The notes under the pieces are model-generated. The model saw nothing but the letters and a program-made list of their open reading frames with translations. It was not told where the DNA came from and ran no database searches. A stretch of 64,000 nucleotides of DNA from Exobasidium rhododendri (lineage: Eukaryota > Basidiomycota > Exobasidiomycetes > Exobasidiales > Exobasidiaceae), in assembly GCA_026210745.1 (NCBI GenBank), contig CP110630.1:1054001-1118000 (forward strand), in the 5' to 3' direction. The translations under genes were made by a program, and so were the position numbers. Of this stretch, positions 1 to 10,507 are shown in pieces. Within the stretch, counting starts at the first letter, position 1, and every line of letters starts with the position of its first letter.

Positions 1-2548
1 TCAGCGACAGGCGCCATCGTTGCTGACGTCCTCAAGTCGCCAGATGACCTGTCCAAAATACCCGCTCTTCGCAAGAAGTTGGTGAAAGAACAGTCTTCGC
101 TCTCTGCCAAGCTAAAGTCTGGAGCGAAAGATCAACTAGAGGCAACCAGAGATGGGCTTTTGAAGCTGCAAGCGACAAGAAAGGATGTCGCGACAATTCG
201 GGAATCGTTTGGCGAAGTAGAGAATATCTTCGGCGACCACGGGATTGAAAGCGGGACAAGTAATGGAAAGCTCAAAAGCTTTCGTGTGATCAGCGAGGTG
301 TCTCAGATCCATCGCAATCTGGTTCAGACCGCTGCGACGCTGGACAAATTGATGAGACTTCCTTCTCAAATTGAAACGCTTGCAGTCGTGTTGAATGAAC
401 TTGAATCCGATCTGTTCAATTCAAAGCCTGAGCTACTTTCCCTCCATTATCACATTTCCGCCTTGGAATCCTTTCGAAACGAGACGATGCAAAGAGGACG
501 ATCGTGCTCTCTTGATGTCAGAGAAACGCTGCAAGAGTATTTTGCCCCGCTTGATGGGCTCGTCAAGAATTTTGAGGCATACCTTTTCATGCTCTGTTCT
601 CGAATCATGGACTTGGTCAGGGAGGATCGACAAAACGTCGTGATTTTTGTAGTGAAAATCGTCGAAAAGGAAAGCAGAGAAGATGAGAAGGCGGCTGCGA
701 TTCGACTGGCTAAAAAAGCGAATCTGGAAGGAGCTGCTCGTTTCCAAAGTGTGATTGCAAATGCTCGGGTGATTAAGCTCTATCGTCCCAAATTGATGGA
801 ATCTCTGGACAATTCCAACAAAGAGCTCTTCGATGAATGCTGGCTACGATTTGGAGCTTTGGACCAAGATCAAGTAGACTCCTCCAACTTTCTCGATCAC
901 CTTGACTGGCTATACAAAGATCTGGTCTTTGTCAAGGAGGAGATGGAAAAGCTTTTCCCCAAAGATTACAACATCTATCGCTTCTATGTCAAATCCTATC
1001 ACAAACACTTGGGTAAGATACTGCAAGAAAAGATCCTGGACACTGACCCCGAAGCAAGTGTTCTCTTGACTCTGTATCAATTTAGTCAAGAGTACAAAAA
1101 AACTTTGACAAAGGAGTTGGAAGTGACGCCTACATGGTTAGAGCCTAGTCTCCTTGGTGGAAAAGAGCAAAGTATCATTGACGATTACCTCGGACTGATT
1201 ACCAGGAAGATGGACGAATGGACAGCTAATTTGATGTCGGATGAAGTTCGAGAATTTGTCGCTAGACAAAGCGCACCGGATGAGAGTGCGGAAGGTCTCT
1301 ATGGCCTTCAGTATGCATCGATCATCTTTCAGATGATAAACCAACAGATAGAGGTAGCAGCAGATTCGGGACAAGCCAACATCTTAGTTCGAGCGACCTC
1401 GCATGCTTGTCAAGCTATGCGATCAAGTCAAGCCACTTGGTTGAGAGTACTGGAGCAAGAGTTCAGGAAGCAAAGGGAGGCAAAGAGTGCGGAAGAGATC
1501 ACAGAAGGCTTAGTCGAGTACGTGATCGCACTGGCCAATGATCAATTAAAGAGTGCAGACTATGCGGAAGTCTTCCAAGGAAAGGTGGAAGCCATGGTCA
1601 GTGCAAAGTACAAAGGTCAAGTGAAGGAATCGATCGACAATGCGATCAATGGTTATCTGGACGTCAGTAAAAGATGCACACAAGTCTTGGTGGATCTCGT
1701 CTTTTCTGATCTGCGACCAGCCATCAAGGACCTGTTTGCCTTTCCTGCTTGGTATAGCGAGGGAATAATGACGACGATCGTGGAGACGATTCGAGATTAC
1801 ACTTCTGACTATAGCGAAAGGCTCAATTCGAATCTGTTCGACGTTCTTTGCGATGATTTGATCGACAGATTCTTGACCGCTTACATTGGTGCACTACGCA
1901 GAACAACGAAGCTGAGGATGCCTGCAGCCGGCGATAAGATGAAGGCAGACGTCGAAGAGTGCAGGATGATGTTCTCCACGTTCAAGAAGCCGGAGGAGTT
2001 GGCTGAAAAGTTTCAAGTAATGGAAATGATGTGAGTGTGAGGTGGTGATGATTACATCGAATTGTGGGAAGACAATGAAATGTGTTGACCTTGTGCCATT
2101 GCTATCTTCGTCTTCCCTTCCTTGAAGAGTATCCATGTTGACGTCGTCGGCAACAATGGTATTTTTGTCTTACTGGACCTTCGCCAAAGCTCATGGATCT
2201 CAATTGGCCTTCTTAGAGTCGACGATGAAAGCTAGAGATGATCTGGACAAGGCCGACGTGACTGCTATCATGGAAAGTGCCAGACGTAAGGTGAAGCAAG
2301 AAAATCTCGCCGATATTCCAGAAGGCGGAATGACGGTAATGGGGAGAGTGGAAGCGGCGAGCTCGGGAGGCGGCTTGTTCAGCATGAACAAATTGGGATT
2401 GAGTAAGGGTAGTCTTGGACATGATGGGAGTGGTCAAATGACTGCTGGGTGGGGTGCACTTGCCGCCAGTGCTCACTTCTTGGGTCAAACTTGGCGGTCG
2501 GGTACTACCAATATTCATACGCCTGATCGAGCTGATTCTCTGTCATGA
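1..2548 (+). CDS. SEC6: Exocyst subunit Sec6 (5' end outside window)
   Basis: Sec6 is a rod-shaped subunit of the exocyst, the octameric complex that tethers secretory vesicles to the plasma membrane. The frame is open from base 1 and begins with the family's N-terminal stretch (VADVLKSPDDLSKIPAL), so only a short N-terminus is missing. Two exons are seen, 1-2030 and 2128-2548, joined by a 97-nt intron (GTGAGT donor, AAG acceptor). Together they encode about 816 residues, close to the 805 of yeast Sec6. The region after about residue 170 is the all-helical Sec6 domain, and the second exon continues it (TMVFLSYWTFAKAHG). There is no ATG at the start of the visible part. The gene is convergent with TIM22. 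SEC5 lies 3 kb further on. Confidence 0.93.
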
Positions 2549-2867
2549 ACAGGGATCTAAGAGAAGCGAGAGGAGGAAACAAAGACATGGGAAATAAAGA
2601 AAGGAGAAGTCCGTTGCCATTTGTAATTCTAAAATCATCATAATCACAGTACCTCTAATACTTCTGACCTTGACGATGGTGAATAATGAGGTCCTAATTG
2701 CGTGAGTGATGATGATGATAGTCGCAAGATTACAATACAAATACAGTCTGGATGAGGGAAATCTTTATGGCTCCTCTGCAACTTCCCTTCTCAGACTGAT
2801 GAGAAGGAGGAGGCCAACTGAGCGCCCATGCAAAGCAATGTCCTATGACATTCGCATCTCACACTCA
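2549..2867. other. Convergent 3' intergenic region SEC6/TIM22
   Basis: The two genes run tail to tail here. I see purine-rich stretches and AT-rich patches suitable for 3' ends (for example AATAAAGAAA-like sequence near 2591) but no gene or structured element. Confidence 0.6.
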
Positions 2868-3519
2868 CTATAAATCTATCGCAGCACTGAAGGCAGCGAA
2901 TGCGGCTCCTCCTCCTATCATAGCTTTTGGCCCCGCTCCTCTTGCCAAGATAGATCCCGCCAAGAAACCAGCAGAAATTGGATTCACCATGTCGTTTTTT
3001 GCTCGGTACTAGAGCACAAATGGGATGAAGAATAGTTTAGGAAAATGAGCAGACCGATACATGCGTGCTCGATGTACTCACTCCCTCTATGCAGCACTCG
3101 ATGCCTGCATACAAAGCGCCCACCTTTCCAAAGCCTCTCGCGCTTCGGTACATTCCTCTACCCGTCTCTTTGAAATACTCCTTTGTCTGCTGTCCGGTGC
3201 TCAATGTTGGTGGAGGAGGCAGGCCCTTTTCTATGGCCATCGCTTCAGCAGCTGCTAGATTACTTCTCCTCATAGGATCATCTATAGTCAAGCTAGAGCT
3301 TAGCAAGGAAAAGAATCCCCCCAGAGCGAAGCCTGCTGCCCCGGAAAGTGCGCACTTTGTTGGACAGAATTCCATTGCAGAAGAAGTCATGGACGACCAG
3401 TATTTCATTTGTGCTAGCTGGGCTCGATCTTCGTCTGTGTAGCCAGGCGGAAGCGGTTCCTGGCCAGGAAGGTAGACTGGCACCATCAAGGCGTCCTTTA
3501 CCCAAGTACTGGAGGCCAT
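2868..3519 (-). CDS. TIM22: Mitochondrial TIM22 translocase channel subunit
   Basis: Tim22 is the channel of the carrier translocase that inserts multi-spanning proteins into the mitochondrial inner membrane. The Tim17/22/23 fold is clear: a conserved [20 protein letters not shown] stretch around the first membrane segment, then [18 protein letters not shown] and the C-terminal glycine-rich segment ending [12 protein letters not shown]. Exons are 3082-3519 and 2868-3008, split by a 73-nt intron (GTGAGT donor, CTAG acceptor) exactly at the conserved EG/YRAKND junction. The product is 192 residues, normal for the family. I chose the ATG at 3519 (MASSTWVKD). An in-frame ATG at 3612 would add 31 non-conserved residues. 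It is divergent from RPC11, with 322 bp between the start codons. Confidence 0.93.
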
Positions 3520-3841
3520 GATCGCTGCAGAGTGAAGAGCGACAAGGGCGAGGGAGGGCTTCCACCTTTTCTTTGTGTGAAGGACTGACTCAAAGAAGGT
3601 GGTCATGCACATAAATTTAAAGCGCAGGTCAGGCTTTGAGAGAGCACGTGAGCCGTTTTTTGGGTTCCTCCAACTGTCAAGATGCTCGTAATTTGGCTAC
3701 GTCTTGCATGCCAGGTGAAATTCGGCTTCATGCTTCTTCGCAGTTTTCGCCCCCGCCGCTAGCATTCCTACGCTTTTCCCAAGCTTCCGTCGTCGTACAC
3801 TGTCTGTACCAAGAGTTTGATGAGAAGACACCCAAATCAAT

Positions 3842-4231
3842 ATGCTCTTTTGTCCAACGTGCGCGAACATGCTGCTGATTGCAGGTGATCAGGGCTCGTT
3901 CAAGTGGGCGTGCAGTACCTGTCCGTATCAATTTCCGATAGAGAAGCAAATGACATCTCGAACAAAGTTGCCCAGAAAGGAAGTGGACGATATCATGGGA
4001 GGGGATGAAGCCTGGAAGAATGTAGACTCTATAGATGGTGAGCTTTTCACTAGCAATCGAGTCTACAGGCATGATTGACATCTTACACTTGTTTTGACAG
4101 CTCCTTGCTCCAAATGCGACAACCAAAAGGCATTCTTTATGCAATTACAGATTCGCTCGGCGGATGAACCAATGACAACATTCTACAGATGTACGAACAG
4201 TAAATGCGCTCATCAGTGGCGAGAGGGATAG
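3842..4231 (+). CDS. RPC11: RNA polymerase III subunit Rpc11 (human RPC10)
   Basis: This is the small TFIIS-like subunit of RNA polymerase III, needed for RNA cleavage, termination and reinitiation. Exons 3842-4037 and 4101-4231 give 108 residues, the same length as the human protein. The N-terminal zinc ribbon starts MLFCPTCANMLL and continues with WACSTCPYQF. The C-terminal ribbon is APCSKCDNQKAFFMQLQIRS, then the catalytic-loop region SADEPMTTFYRC and the final pair CTNSKCAHQW. All eight zinc cysteines are present. The 63-nt intron lies between the two ribbons. The gene is convergent with GPM1. Confidence 0.95.
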
Positions 4232-4582
4232 CATGCAGCTTTCAAAAGTCTTAACTTAGAGACATCGTCATTTTCATCTTCTGCGTACCACCAATTCGGT
4301 TGCAGAGCCATTGGTGAACACGGTCAAGACCGGAGAGGAAGGTCAAAGCATTGTCAAGCATACAAAGACCCTTGTCCTGTACCACAAAGTCATTCAAGAA
4401 TACCGACTCATCTGCAGAGCAAGCCGAGAATATTCGAGACGACGACGTGTGGTTCATTCAAGTTCCTGTTCGACCTGTCTCACTCTTTGTGTCAAGTTCC
4501 GGATGGAAAAAATTGAATTTTATAGAATAGCACTATCGCACAGTGGCTTTGAATGCCTTCTCCCCTGAGAAGAGGTAACCAT
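4232..4582. other. Convergent 3' intergenic region RPC11/GPM1
   Basis: This 351-bp stretch lies between two stop codons. Short open frames exist on both strands, but none has a family motif or a good start context. I see no structured RNA. Confidence 0.5.
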
Positions 4583-5436
4583 CTATTCAAGGATCTTCTT
4601 TTCGAGCACCTTGCCGTTCTCGTCAATCTTGTAGACAATGGGAACACCTGTAGCAAGCTCTGATGGAGACAGAGTGCGGGAACAGATCCAACAGAAATGA
4701 CTACGTAGTCCTTCGAAGGGAAAAACCTCTCAAAAGTACTCACCGGTGTTGACAATCTCTTCTCCTGTCATGTTTTCGAGGCTCATAATCATGGCACGCA
4801 GACTATTTCCGTGTGCGGTGACGAGGACTTTCTTCCCCTTGAGCAATTCTGGCAAGATGTTCTTCTTGTAGTAAGGCAAGACTCTCTCTGCCGTCTTTTC
4901 AAGCGATTCACCTCCAGGTGGGCAAACGTCATACGATCTTCGCCAAGTGTGAACTTGCTCTTCACCAAATTTCTTTCTGGCATCGTCTTTGTTCAGACCA
5001 GTCAAGTCACCATAGTCTCGCTCGTTGAGGGCTTGGTCCTTCGTCGTGGACAGACCTTCTTGACCGATCACTTCCAATTGGATCTTTAGAGTAGTCTGAG
5101 CTCGAGTCAAAGCAGAAGTAAAGGCCATGTCAAAGTCAGTGTAGCCGTACTTTTTGAGCTCTAAAGCTCCCTTCTTGGCTTCAGCTTCGCCCTGCTCGGT
5201 CAATTTAGGATCTTTCCATCCAGTGAACTGCGAGTGTGGACGGAATGTTTGGTGAATACTTTCTAAACCTCTTTCGAGCTCTCTACCTTGGCTCACTAAA
5301 TTAAGCTTGTTCCACTCGGACTGTCCGTGTCTAGTCAAAACGAGAATGCTAAAAAGTAAACAATTGACATTGGTGATCAGCGACAGATTCATCCACAGAT
5401 CGCACTATTTGCTGTCTATCCTACCCACCCAACCAT
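4583..5436 (-). CDS. GPM1: Phosphoglycerate mutase, 2,3-BPG-dependent
   Basis: This cytosolic enzyme interconverts 3- and 2-phosphoglycerate in glycolysis and gluconeogenesis. Three exons (5429-5436, 4744-5348, 4583-4659) encode 229 residues, the bacterial or yeast length. The phosphohistidine motif [10 protein letters not shown] lies near residue 10. Next come the substrate-loop tryptophan ([13 protein letters not shown]), the [15 protein letters not shown] motif with the catalytic Glu, and the second histidine in [10 protein letters not shown]. The first exon is only 8 nt (ATGGTTGG), so the protein starts [11 protein letters not shown]. This was chosen because the conserved family start runs straight into that strand and the GTGGGT donor keeps frame. 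The gene is divergent from SEC5. Confidence 0.93.
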
Positions 5437-5636
5437 GATGTAAGGACGTCGAAAGTTGCTGTGAGAAGGATGTCGACGGTATCTCTTATAATTCAAGGAG
5501 AAGGCAAGAAGAGTGTGCAACTCCCAACAACGAGAGATACGACACATAGACAAAAGTCAACCGACAACACGTGGCCGTTGTGTGCGCACGGTTGTCATTT
5601 CAATTTTGACTTGGAAGCTAACGTCGGCCTCCAACC

Positions 5637-5723
5637 ATGTCCAAGATCGTCCTTGATCCCGCCCCTACTCCAGGCCACAATCGCAATCAGGATCGTCGAG
5701 CATGGCTGCCGTTTTGGAGGTGA
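5637..5723 (+). other. Possible upstream ORF overlapping the SEC5 start
   Basis: An ATG with A at -3 opens a 28-codon frame that runs past the SEC5 ATG at 5702 in another frame and stops at 5721. Ribosomes using it would bypass the SEC5 start. Whether this ATG is in the mRNA depends on the transcription start, which the sequence does not show. Confidence 0.35.
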
Positions 5724-8386
5724 ATGAGGCTACTCTGCTTAAAGCATATTCATTGGACAGTCTGGAGCCAACAGTCTGGAACGAGGTCGATTACACGGAT
5801 GGGGCTATAGATGGAGGAATGTCTAATCAACTCCTCAAAGACGAAGCAGATCCTCTGGGGCTCCAAGGGGTGCTTCCGTTGTCACGGTCAGTAGACAAGA
5901 CGATTCTACCACAGGTGCATCTCTCCAGTAAGGTATTCGATCCAAAGGTCTTTCTGTCGACAGTTCATCCGGATGCGACATTCGCCAATCTCGCTTTGGG
6001 GAACAATCACCTTAAGCAATCCATCGAGCAAAGATCAGAAGCACTAAAGATCTTGGTCGAAAATAATTTTGACAAGTTTGTGGCGGTCAAAGCGACGACG
6101 GACGGCGTATACAGGGAAATGAAAGAGAGTAAGGAAGGACCTCTGAGAGAAGACAATGATTATGGTGTCAAGGAGCTGAAGGATATTCTTGCTAACGCAA
6201 GCGCAAAGGCGGATCAGGTCTTCATGCCCGTCTTAGAGAACAATCTTAAGGCTGTTAAGCTACGGAGTACTCTTGGAGTCTTTGAGAGATCAAGGTTCTT
6301 CTTCAATCTGCCAGGCAGCTTGGGAGAAGCTATCGAAGCAGGTCGGTATGACCAAGCTTTGCGAGATTACAAGAAAGGCAAATTCCTACTGGATAGTCGG
6401 CCCGGCCAATTACTCGCTTTCAACACCACTGCAGGTCAAGGAGGTGACCCAAGAGCTCTAGGAAGTGTAAGGCAGCAGGCACAACAGCAAAGGGTTTTTG
6501 CTAAAGTCTGGAATGCAGTGGAAAGTACCATGGAAGAAATGAAGGAGAGGCTTTTTGACTTGCTAAGACAACCCAAGAGGGCTGTAGAAGAGCAGGAGAA
6601 AACCATTGAGATTTTGCTCGAATTGGAACCTAGTCAAGATCCCGTGGCTGTATTTCTGGAACTACAGCATCGGCACATACTCGAATCAATGAAGACCTCC
6701 TATGAAGCGAACGCTGCCAAAGTGGAAGCAGCGGCTTCGATAGGAGGTCTAGTACTTCGAGGAGAAACTGAAAGGGCAAGAGATCTACAGGATTGTATTC
6801 GCCAATTGTCAAAGACTGAACACGATTACGATCGAATGATTGGGGCTCAGGGCTGGAAGGCTATACATGATCTAGTGAGACAACTCTCCGAGATCATCGT
6901 TCAAATGTTGCCCAGCTTTTGGAGAGTCTGCAAGAACCTCGTTGAGGGAAAATTGAAGAGTCGAGCTAAAGGCATTCAAAGTCAAGCAAAGACTTGGGCT
7001 TCGCAAAGTGTTCAGATGTATATGCAACTCCTCATTCAGTTCTTCAACTTGACCGATGTCAGCATCTTGGCGAGACAGAAAACTTGCCCCTTGCCCAACT
7101 TTGTTCCGATTCATTCCAATTCCATGACGGCAGGTCACTACATGAAGGCGACATTGATCGAAATTGCAGATGCAGTCAATGATCTGAAGGGGCTCAAGAT
7201 TGGCAATACCCCCTTAAGCCTGGAGAGCCTTGTCACCAACGCAGGGTACTGCTTTACTGAAGTGCTCTGCCAATTATGGATGCAAGACGCCAAAATCATC
7301 CACCGACTAGAGGACTGGACGCTGAATCCAGAGGAAGAAGCAACAACGCTCTATCTCGGTGAAGTGGCGGCATTTCACAGGAGCAATACGCGACTCGCTT
7401 ACAGGATCGCAAGTGGAAAAGAAGTTGACCGGTCGACAGAGGGTGCTTCGTCTCGACTGAGAGATGTTAACATGTCCAGTGAGTTCTCCTCAAGAATCAA
7501 GACTGCCTTTCTCGATACGATCTACGTCTATCTGGACGGACTTGTACATCTAGCATTTTCCGACTACAATCCTCTAGATGCACACCTCACAACTTCACAG
7601 AAGCTTGTACATGACCCCTCCAAGATCACGAGCAACATCATCGACGTGAAGGAGCTGGACACACGCATCTTGTTAGGTGTCACGAATCTCTCGCACTTGA
7701 CTAGATCCATCGTCCCGCTCCTGGTGAAACAATTTCACGAACTGTATCGTGTCAAGATGGCGGAAGATCTGCGAACGATCGATGAAGTAGCTTTGGAACT
7801 GGACAAGATTCTTTTCGATGACTTTATCGAAAGAAAGGCAAGGATCGTCTCCACCATCTTTGAGAATGGAATTCTACACAGTAACATCGATTGGAGTGGG
7901 ATCCCCAAGCCTTCCTTGGTGCATCCTTTCATATACGAAGCGCTGCTCTCCTTGGTTCAGACGCATGCACAAGTTCGGATGGTCGCCAAGCCGCTAGTGC
8001 CTCGCACTATAACGAGCTTGCTAGAAACGTTGGCAGAGGTAATCTTGAATTCATTCGAAAAGATACCCCGATTTGGCATGGGTGGGATGCTGCAAGCGAC
8101 ACTAGAGATCGAATTTACTCATCAAACACTGTCCCAATTTGTATCGCCCAAGGCAGAGTCATCGCTGAAGCAAATATACCAGACAATCAGTCAGAAGTAC
8201 GTGCGACAATCTGGGAATAAAGCGATAGAAGAAGATGCTTCTCTACAGATGGAACTCGAAAGTGTAAAGAAAATCCTGATCAGCAGTCGAAAGGCGACTG
8301 CTTTGGAGTTTCTCTGTTTCAGGAAGACGAGAGAAGCGCATTCAGGCGGGGAAAGGGAAAGGAAGGACTCGAGGCGAGCGCACTAG
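5702..8386 (+). CDS. SEC5: Exocyst subunit Sec5
   Basis: Sec5 is the exocyst core subunit that binds Sec6 and Ral/Rho-type regulators at sites of exocytosis. A single 894-residue exon is seen. The N-terminus (EATLLKAYSLDSLEPTVW) and the segment FDPKVFLSTVHPDATFANL at about residues 78-97 are family signatures. The helical Sec5 domain with the conserved NNFDKFVAVKATTDGVYREM follows. The C-terminus ends in the typical SSRKATALEFLCFRKTR plus a basic tail. The start is the first ATG in frame and has A at -3. It shares a 265-bp intergenic region with the divergent GPM1 and is convergent with EAF3. An out-of-frame upstream ATG overlaps the start. Confidence 0.93.
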   Translation: MAAVLEVNEATLLKAYSLDSLEPTVWNEVDYTDGAIDGGMSNQLLKDEADPLGLQGVLPLSRSVDKTILPQVHLSSKVFDPKVFLSTVHPDATFANLALGNNHLKQSIEQRSEALKILVENNFDKFVAVKATTDGVYREMKESKEGPLREDNDYGVKELKDILANASAKADQVFMPVLENNLKAVKLRSTLGVFERSRFFFNLPGSLGEAIEAGRYDQALRDYKKGKFLLDSRPGQLLAFNTTAGQGGDPRALGSVRQQAQQQRVFAKVWNAVESTMEEMKERLFDLLRQPKRAVEEQEKTIEILLELEPSQDPVAVFLELQHRHILESMKTSYEANAAKVEAAASIGGLVLRGETERARDLQDCIRQLSKTEHDYDRMIGAQGWKAIHDLVRQLSEIIVQMLPSFWRVCKNLVEGKLKSRAKGIQSQAKTWASQSVQMYMQLLIQFFNLTDVSILARQKTCPLPNFVPIHSNSMTAGHYMKATLIEIADAVNDLKGLKIGNTPLSLESLVTNAGYCFTEVLCQLWMQDAKIIHRLEDWTLNPEEEATTLYLGEVAAFHRSNTRLAYRIASGKEVDRSTEGASSRLRDVNMSSEFSSRIKTAFLDTIYVYLDGLVHLAFSDYNPLDAHLTTSQKLVHDPSKITSNIIDVKELDTRILLGVTNLSHLTRSIVPLLVKQFHELYRVKMAEDLRTIDEVALELDKILFDDFIERKARIVSTIFENGILHSNIDWSGIPKPSLVHPFIYEALLSLVQTHAQVRMVAKPLVPRTITSLLETLAEVILNSFEKIPRFGMGGMLQATLEIEFTHQTLSQFVSPKAESSLKQIYQTISQKYVRQSGNKAIEEDASLQMELESVKKILISSRKATALEFLCFRKTREAHSGGERERKDSRRAH

Positions 8387-8644
8387 AGGCCAGCGAATCG
8401 TTCGAAACATGTACCATGCATCGTGTATCACTATATCCGCAACCAAAATTCTCGTTACAATTTTGTCAGTTCTTGAGCAGCTTAGGGAGGATCCTTGGCC
8501 GGAAGACGCCTCCTCCACCAAGGTTCTAGAACGGACAGGATTGCTCAATAATAGCAGAAGATGTAGCAGCGTAGAAAAGAGCTTGTCTAGTGTTACAGTG
8601 AGTGTGTGGTGAGAGCAAAGTTTTTGGTGAGAGCATCTACTTGG

Positions 8645-9938
8645 TCAAGTCGAGGAAAGGCGATGGTATGAAGGACCAGGAGTTTCGTACTCTTTGACAA
8701 AGAACTTTTTTTGCTCTCGAACCAGAAAGGAGAGAAGTTCGGCTAGGTGATCTTTGAGGAGTAAGATGGAATCAGCGTCCATCGTCGTATGCGCAACGAT
8801 GCCGGGAAGGTTGACTTTGAGAAGGAGAAAGAAAGAAATCAATCGGAAAAGGGTTCACCGTAATACACTGCAGAAGGAAAGCGCTTGCGCACTCACCGAA
8901 AAGACGCAAGAGATGTTCGCCGCCATATACTTTGCTTGCCTCCATCTCTGCTCCTTTGTTGGACTCTTCGGCTGACCACTCCTTCCTAGCTTGGACGTAC
9001 TGTGCCCTCTCAAATCGATACAAGAGATTGTTACCCAACGCCTTGTTGAAGTACACGGTAAGACCTTCGAGAATTTCGTCTAGTACAGCGGGCGGCCTCG
9101 ATGCGGCTTTCGATTCCTTTTTCAGTCCGAGATAGTAAAGTCGATACTCTTGTAGTATGGCTTCAACATTGGGCTTCCTTGGGAGCGGTACCAGCTGGCT
9201 TTTCTTCGTCACATTCTCCCAGTCGTCCACCAACTTCACCTTTAAGACGTCGTGAATGGTGATTTTGATTTCAGGTCTCTTGATGTACTCATCCTCCTGT
9301 TGAACGACTGTCAGAAACAATCCTGCACTATGCTTAAGGTCCTTTCTCGCAGAAGGAACTCACCTGTTCCACTGTATCTCTGCCCCTTTTTGTCGCTCTG
9401 CTGCTTTCCTTTGCCTTTCTACGATCGCCGCCATCTGTGACTTCACTTGCATCTCGAACATTACTTTTCCTTGGCGCAACCTGTTCCTTCGTTTTTGCTT
9501 CTTGTGCAGCCTTGACAGATTCGACCAGTGCTTTCTGTTTGATGATGTTGTCCTCGTTGAGCTTCAGCATTCGAGACTCTGGCACCCATTCATCCCCTGT
9601 GGACAGGAGGATCAGGAACAGTAGTACTAAGCAAAATGAAAGACAGTGAATTCAGTGGATCAAGAGACGGTACTCTACTCACATCTTGCTCGCCATCCTT
9701 GATAATGTACCAGGTAATGAGGTCCGACGTCGTTGTTGAGATTGTCGTTGCCGAGCCACTTTTCAGCTTTTAGAACCTTGGGAGCGGCAAGTCACGACAC
9801 CGCCATTGGTGTAAGGCTCCAGTCTACCTCACACACGTACGCTCCAATGCAAGAAGGACAGTGTCTCCCACTCACCTTTGCCTCATACAGGAGCCCGACA
9901 TGAAAGCACAGTATCTTTTCGCCGGCTGAAAAGAGCAT
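8645..9938 (-). CDS. EAF3: Chromodomain/MRG protein Eaf3 (MRG15)
   Basis: Eaf3 is shared by the NuA4 acetyltransferase and Rpd3S deacetylase complexes and binds H3K36-methylated nucleosomes. Five exons (9876-9938, 9683-9776, 9364-9596, 8897-9296, 8645-8814) give 319 residues. The chromodomain starts at once (GEKILCFHVGLLYEAK, then VGPHYLVHYQGWRARWDEWVP), and its aromatic cage residues Tyr and Trp are visible. A basic linker follows. The MRG domain has the signatures DDWENVTKKSQLVPLPRKP and YRFERAQY, then KVYGGEHLLRLFVNLP. All exon joins restore conserved motifs. The final residues RLSST follow the usual end of the MRG fold. Confidence 0.95.
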
Positions 9939-10507
9939 ACTGACGCTTGCTGCTCCTCCTGAGACAACGGAAACACCTTGCGCTGCAGAGTCGAAACGTC
10001 ACAAGTAGATCACGGCGGTTGTTACCTTCAATGCACGAAAGCGCGACAGATCTTTAGTTGCACTCTAAAGTCTGAACTATACTTTCTCTGCCTATTTTAC
10101 TCAGGACGCGACAAAGGATGCGATGCATTAAGAATGAACAGAGAACGGAGCAGTCTACGAGAGGGTGTACGAGAACCAGTGTCACAGTCTCGAGGGGTCG
10201 TCCGCATAAAGGGTCTAAGTGAATGATTAAGCAGAAGAGGGTCAGTATCAATGGGCATGCATTCCTCGGATTAGACTTTCACGCAATCAGGTCGATGCAG
10301 AAACGTTTGTAAACTCTTGACCTCTGCTTTGAAGTACAGGAATTGTGCTATTGCGAGATATACATACAAGACTACACAATGGTGTGCCAAGGTACAAATT
10401 GCCGACGCATCCTGGCTTGCTTTCACCGCACTACTGCGATGGTGCAAGAGACGTATGCTCGAGGACGCACTCTACAAATGGCGCTGCGCTATCTCTCGAC
10501 TCAAAAT
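9939..10507. promoter_or_regulatory. Upstream region of EAF3 / 3' flank of ISA1
   Basis: This 569-bp stretch lies between the EAF3 start and the ISA1 stop, both on the minus strand, so it should hold the EAF3 promoter and the ISA1 3' end. Several short open frames occur, but none shows a recognisable motif. No RNA gene was recognised. Confidence 0.45.
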
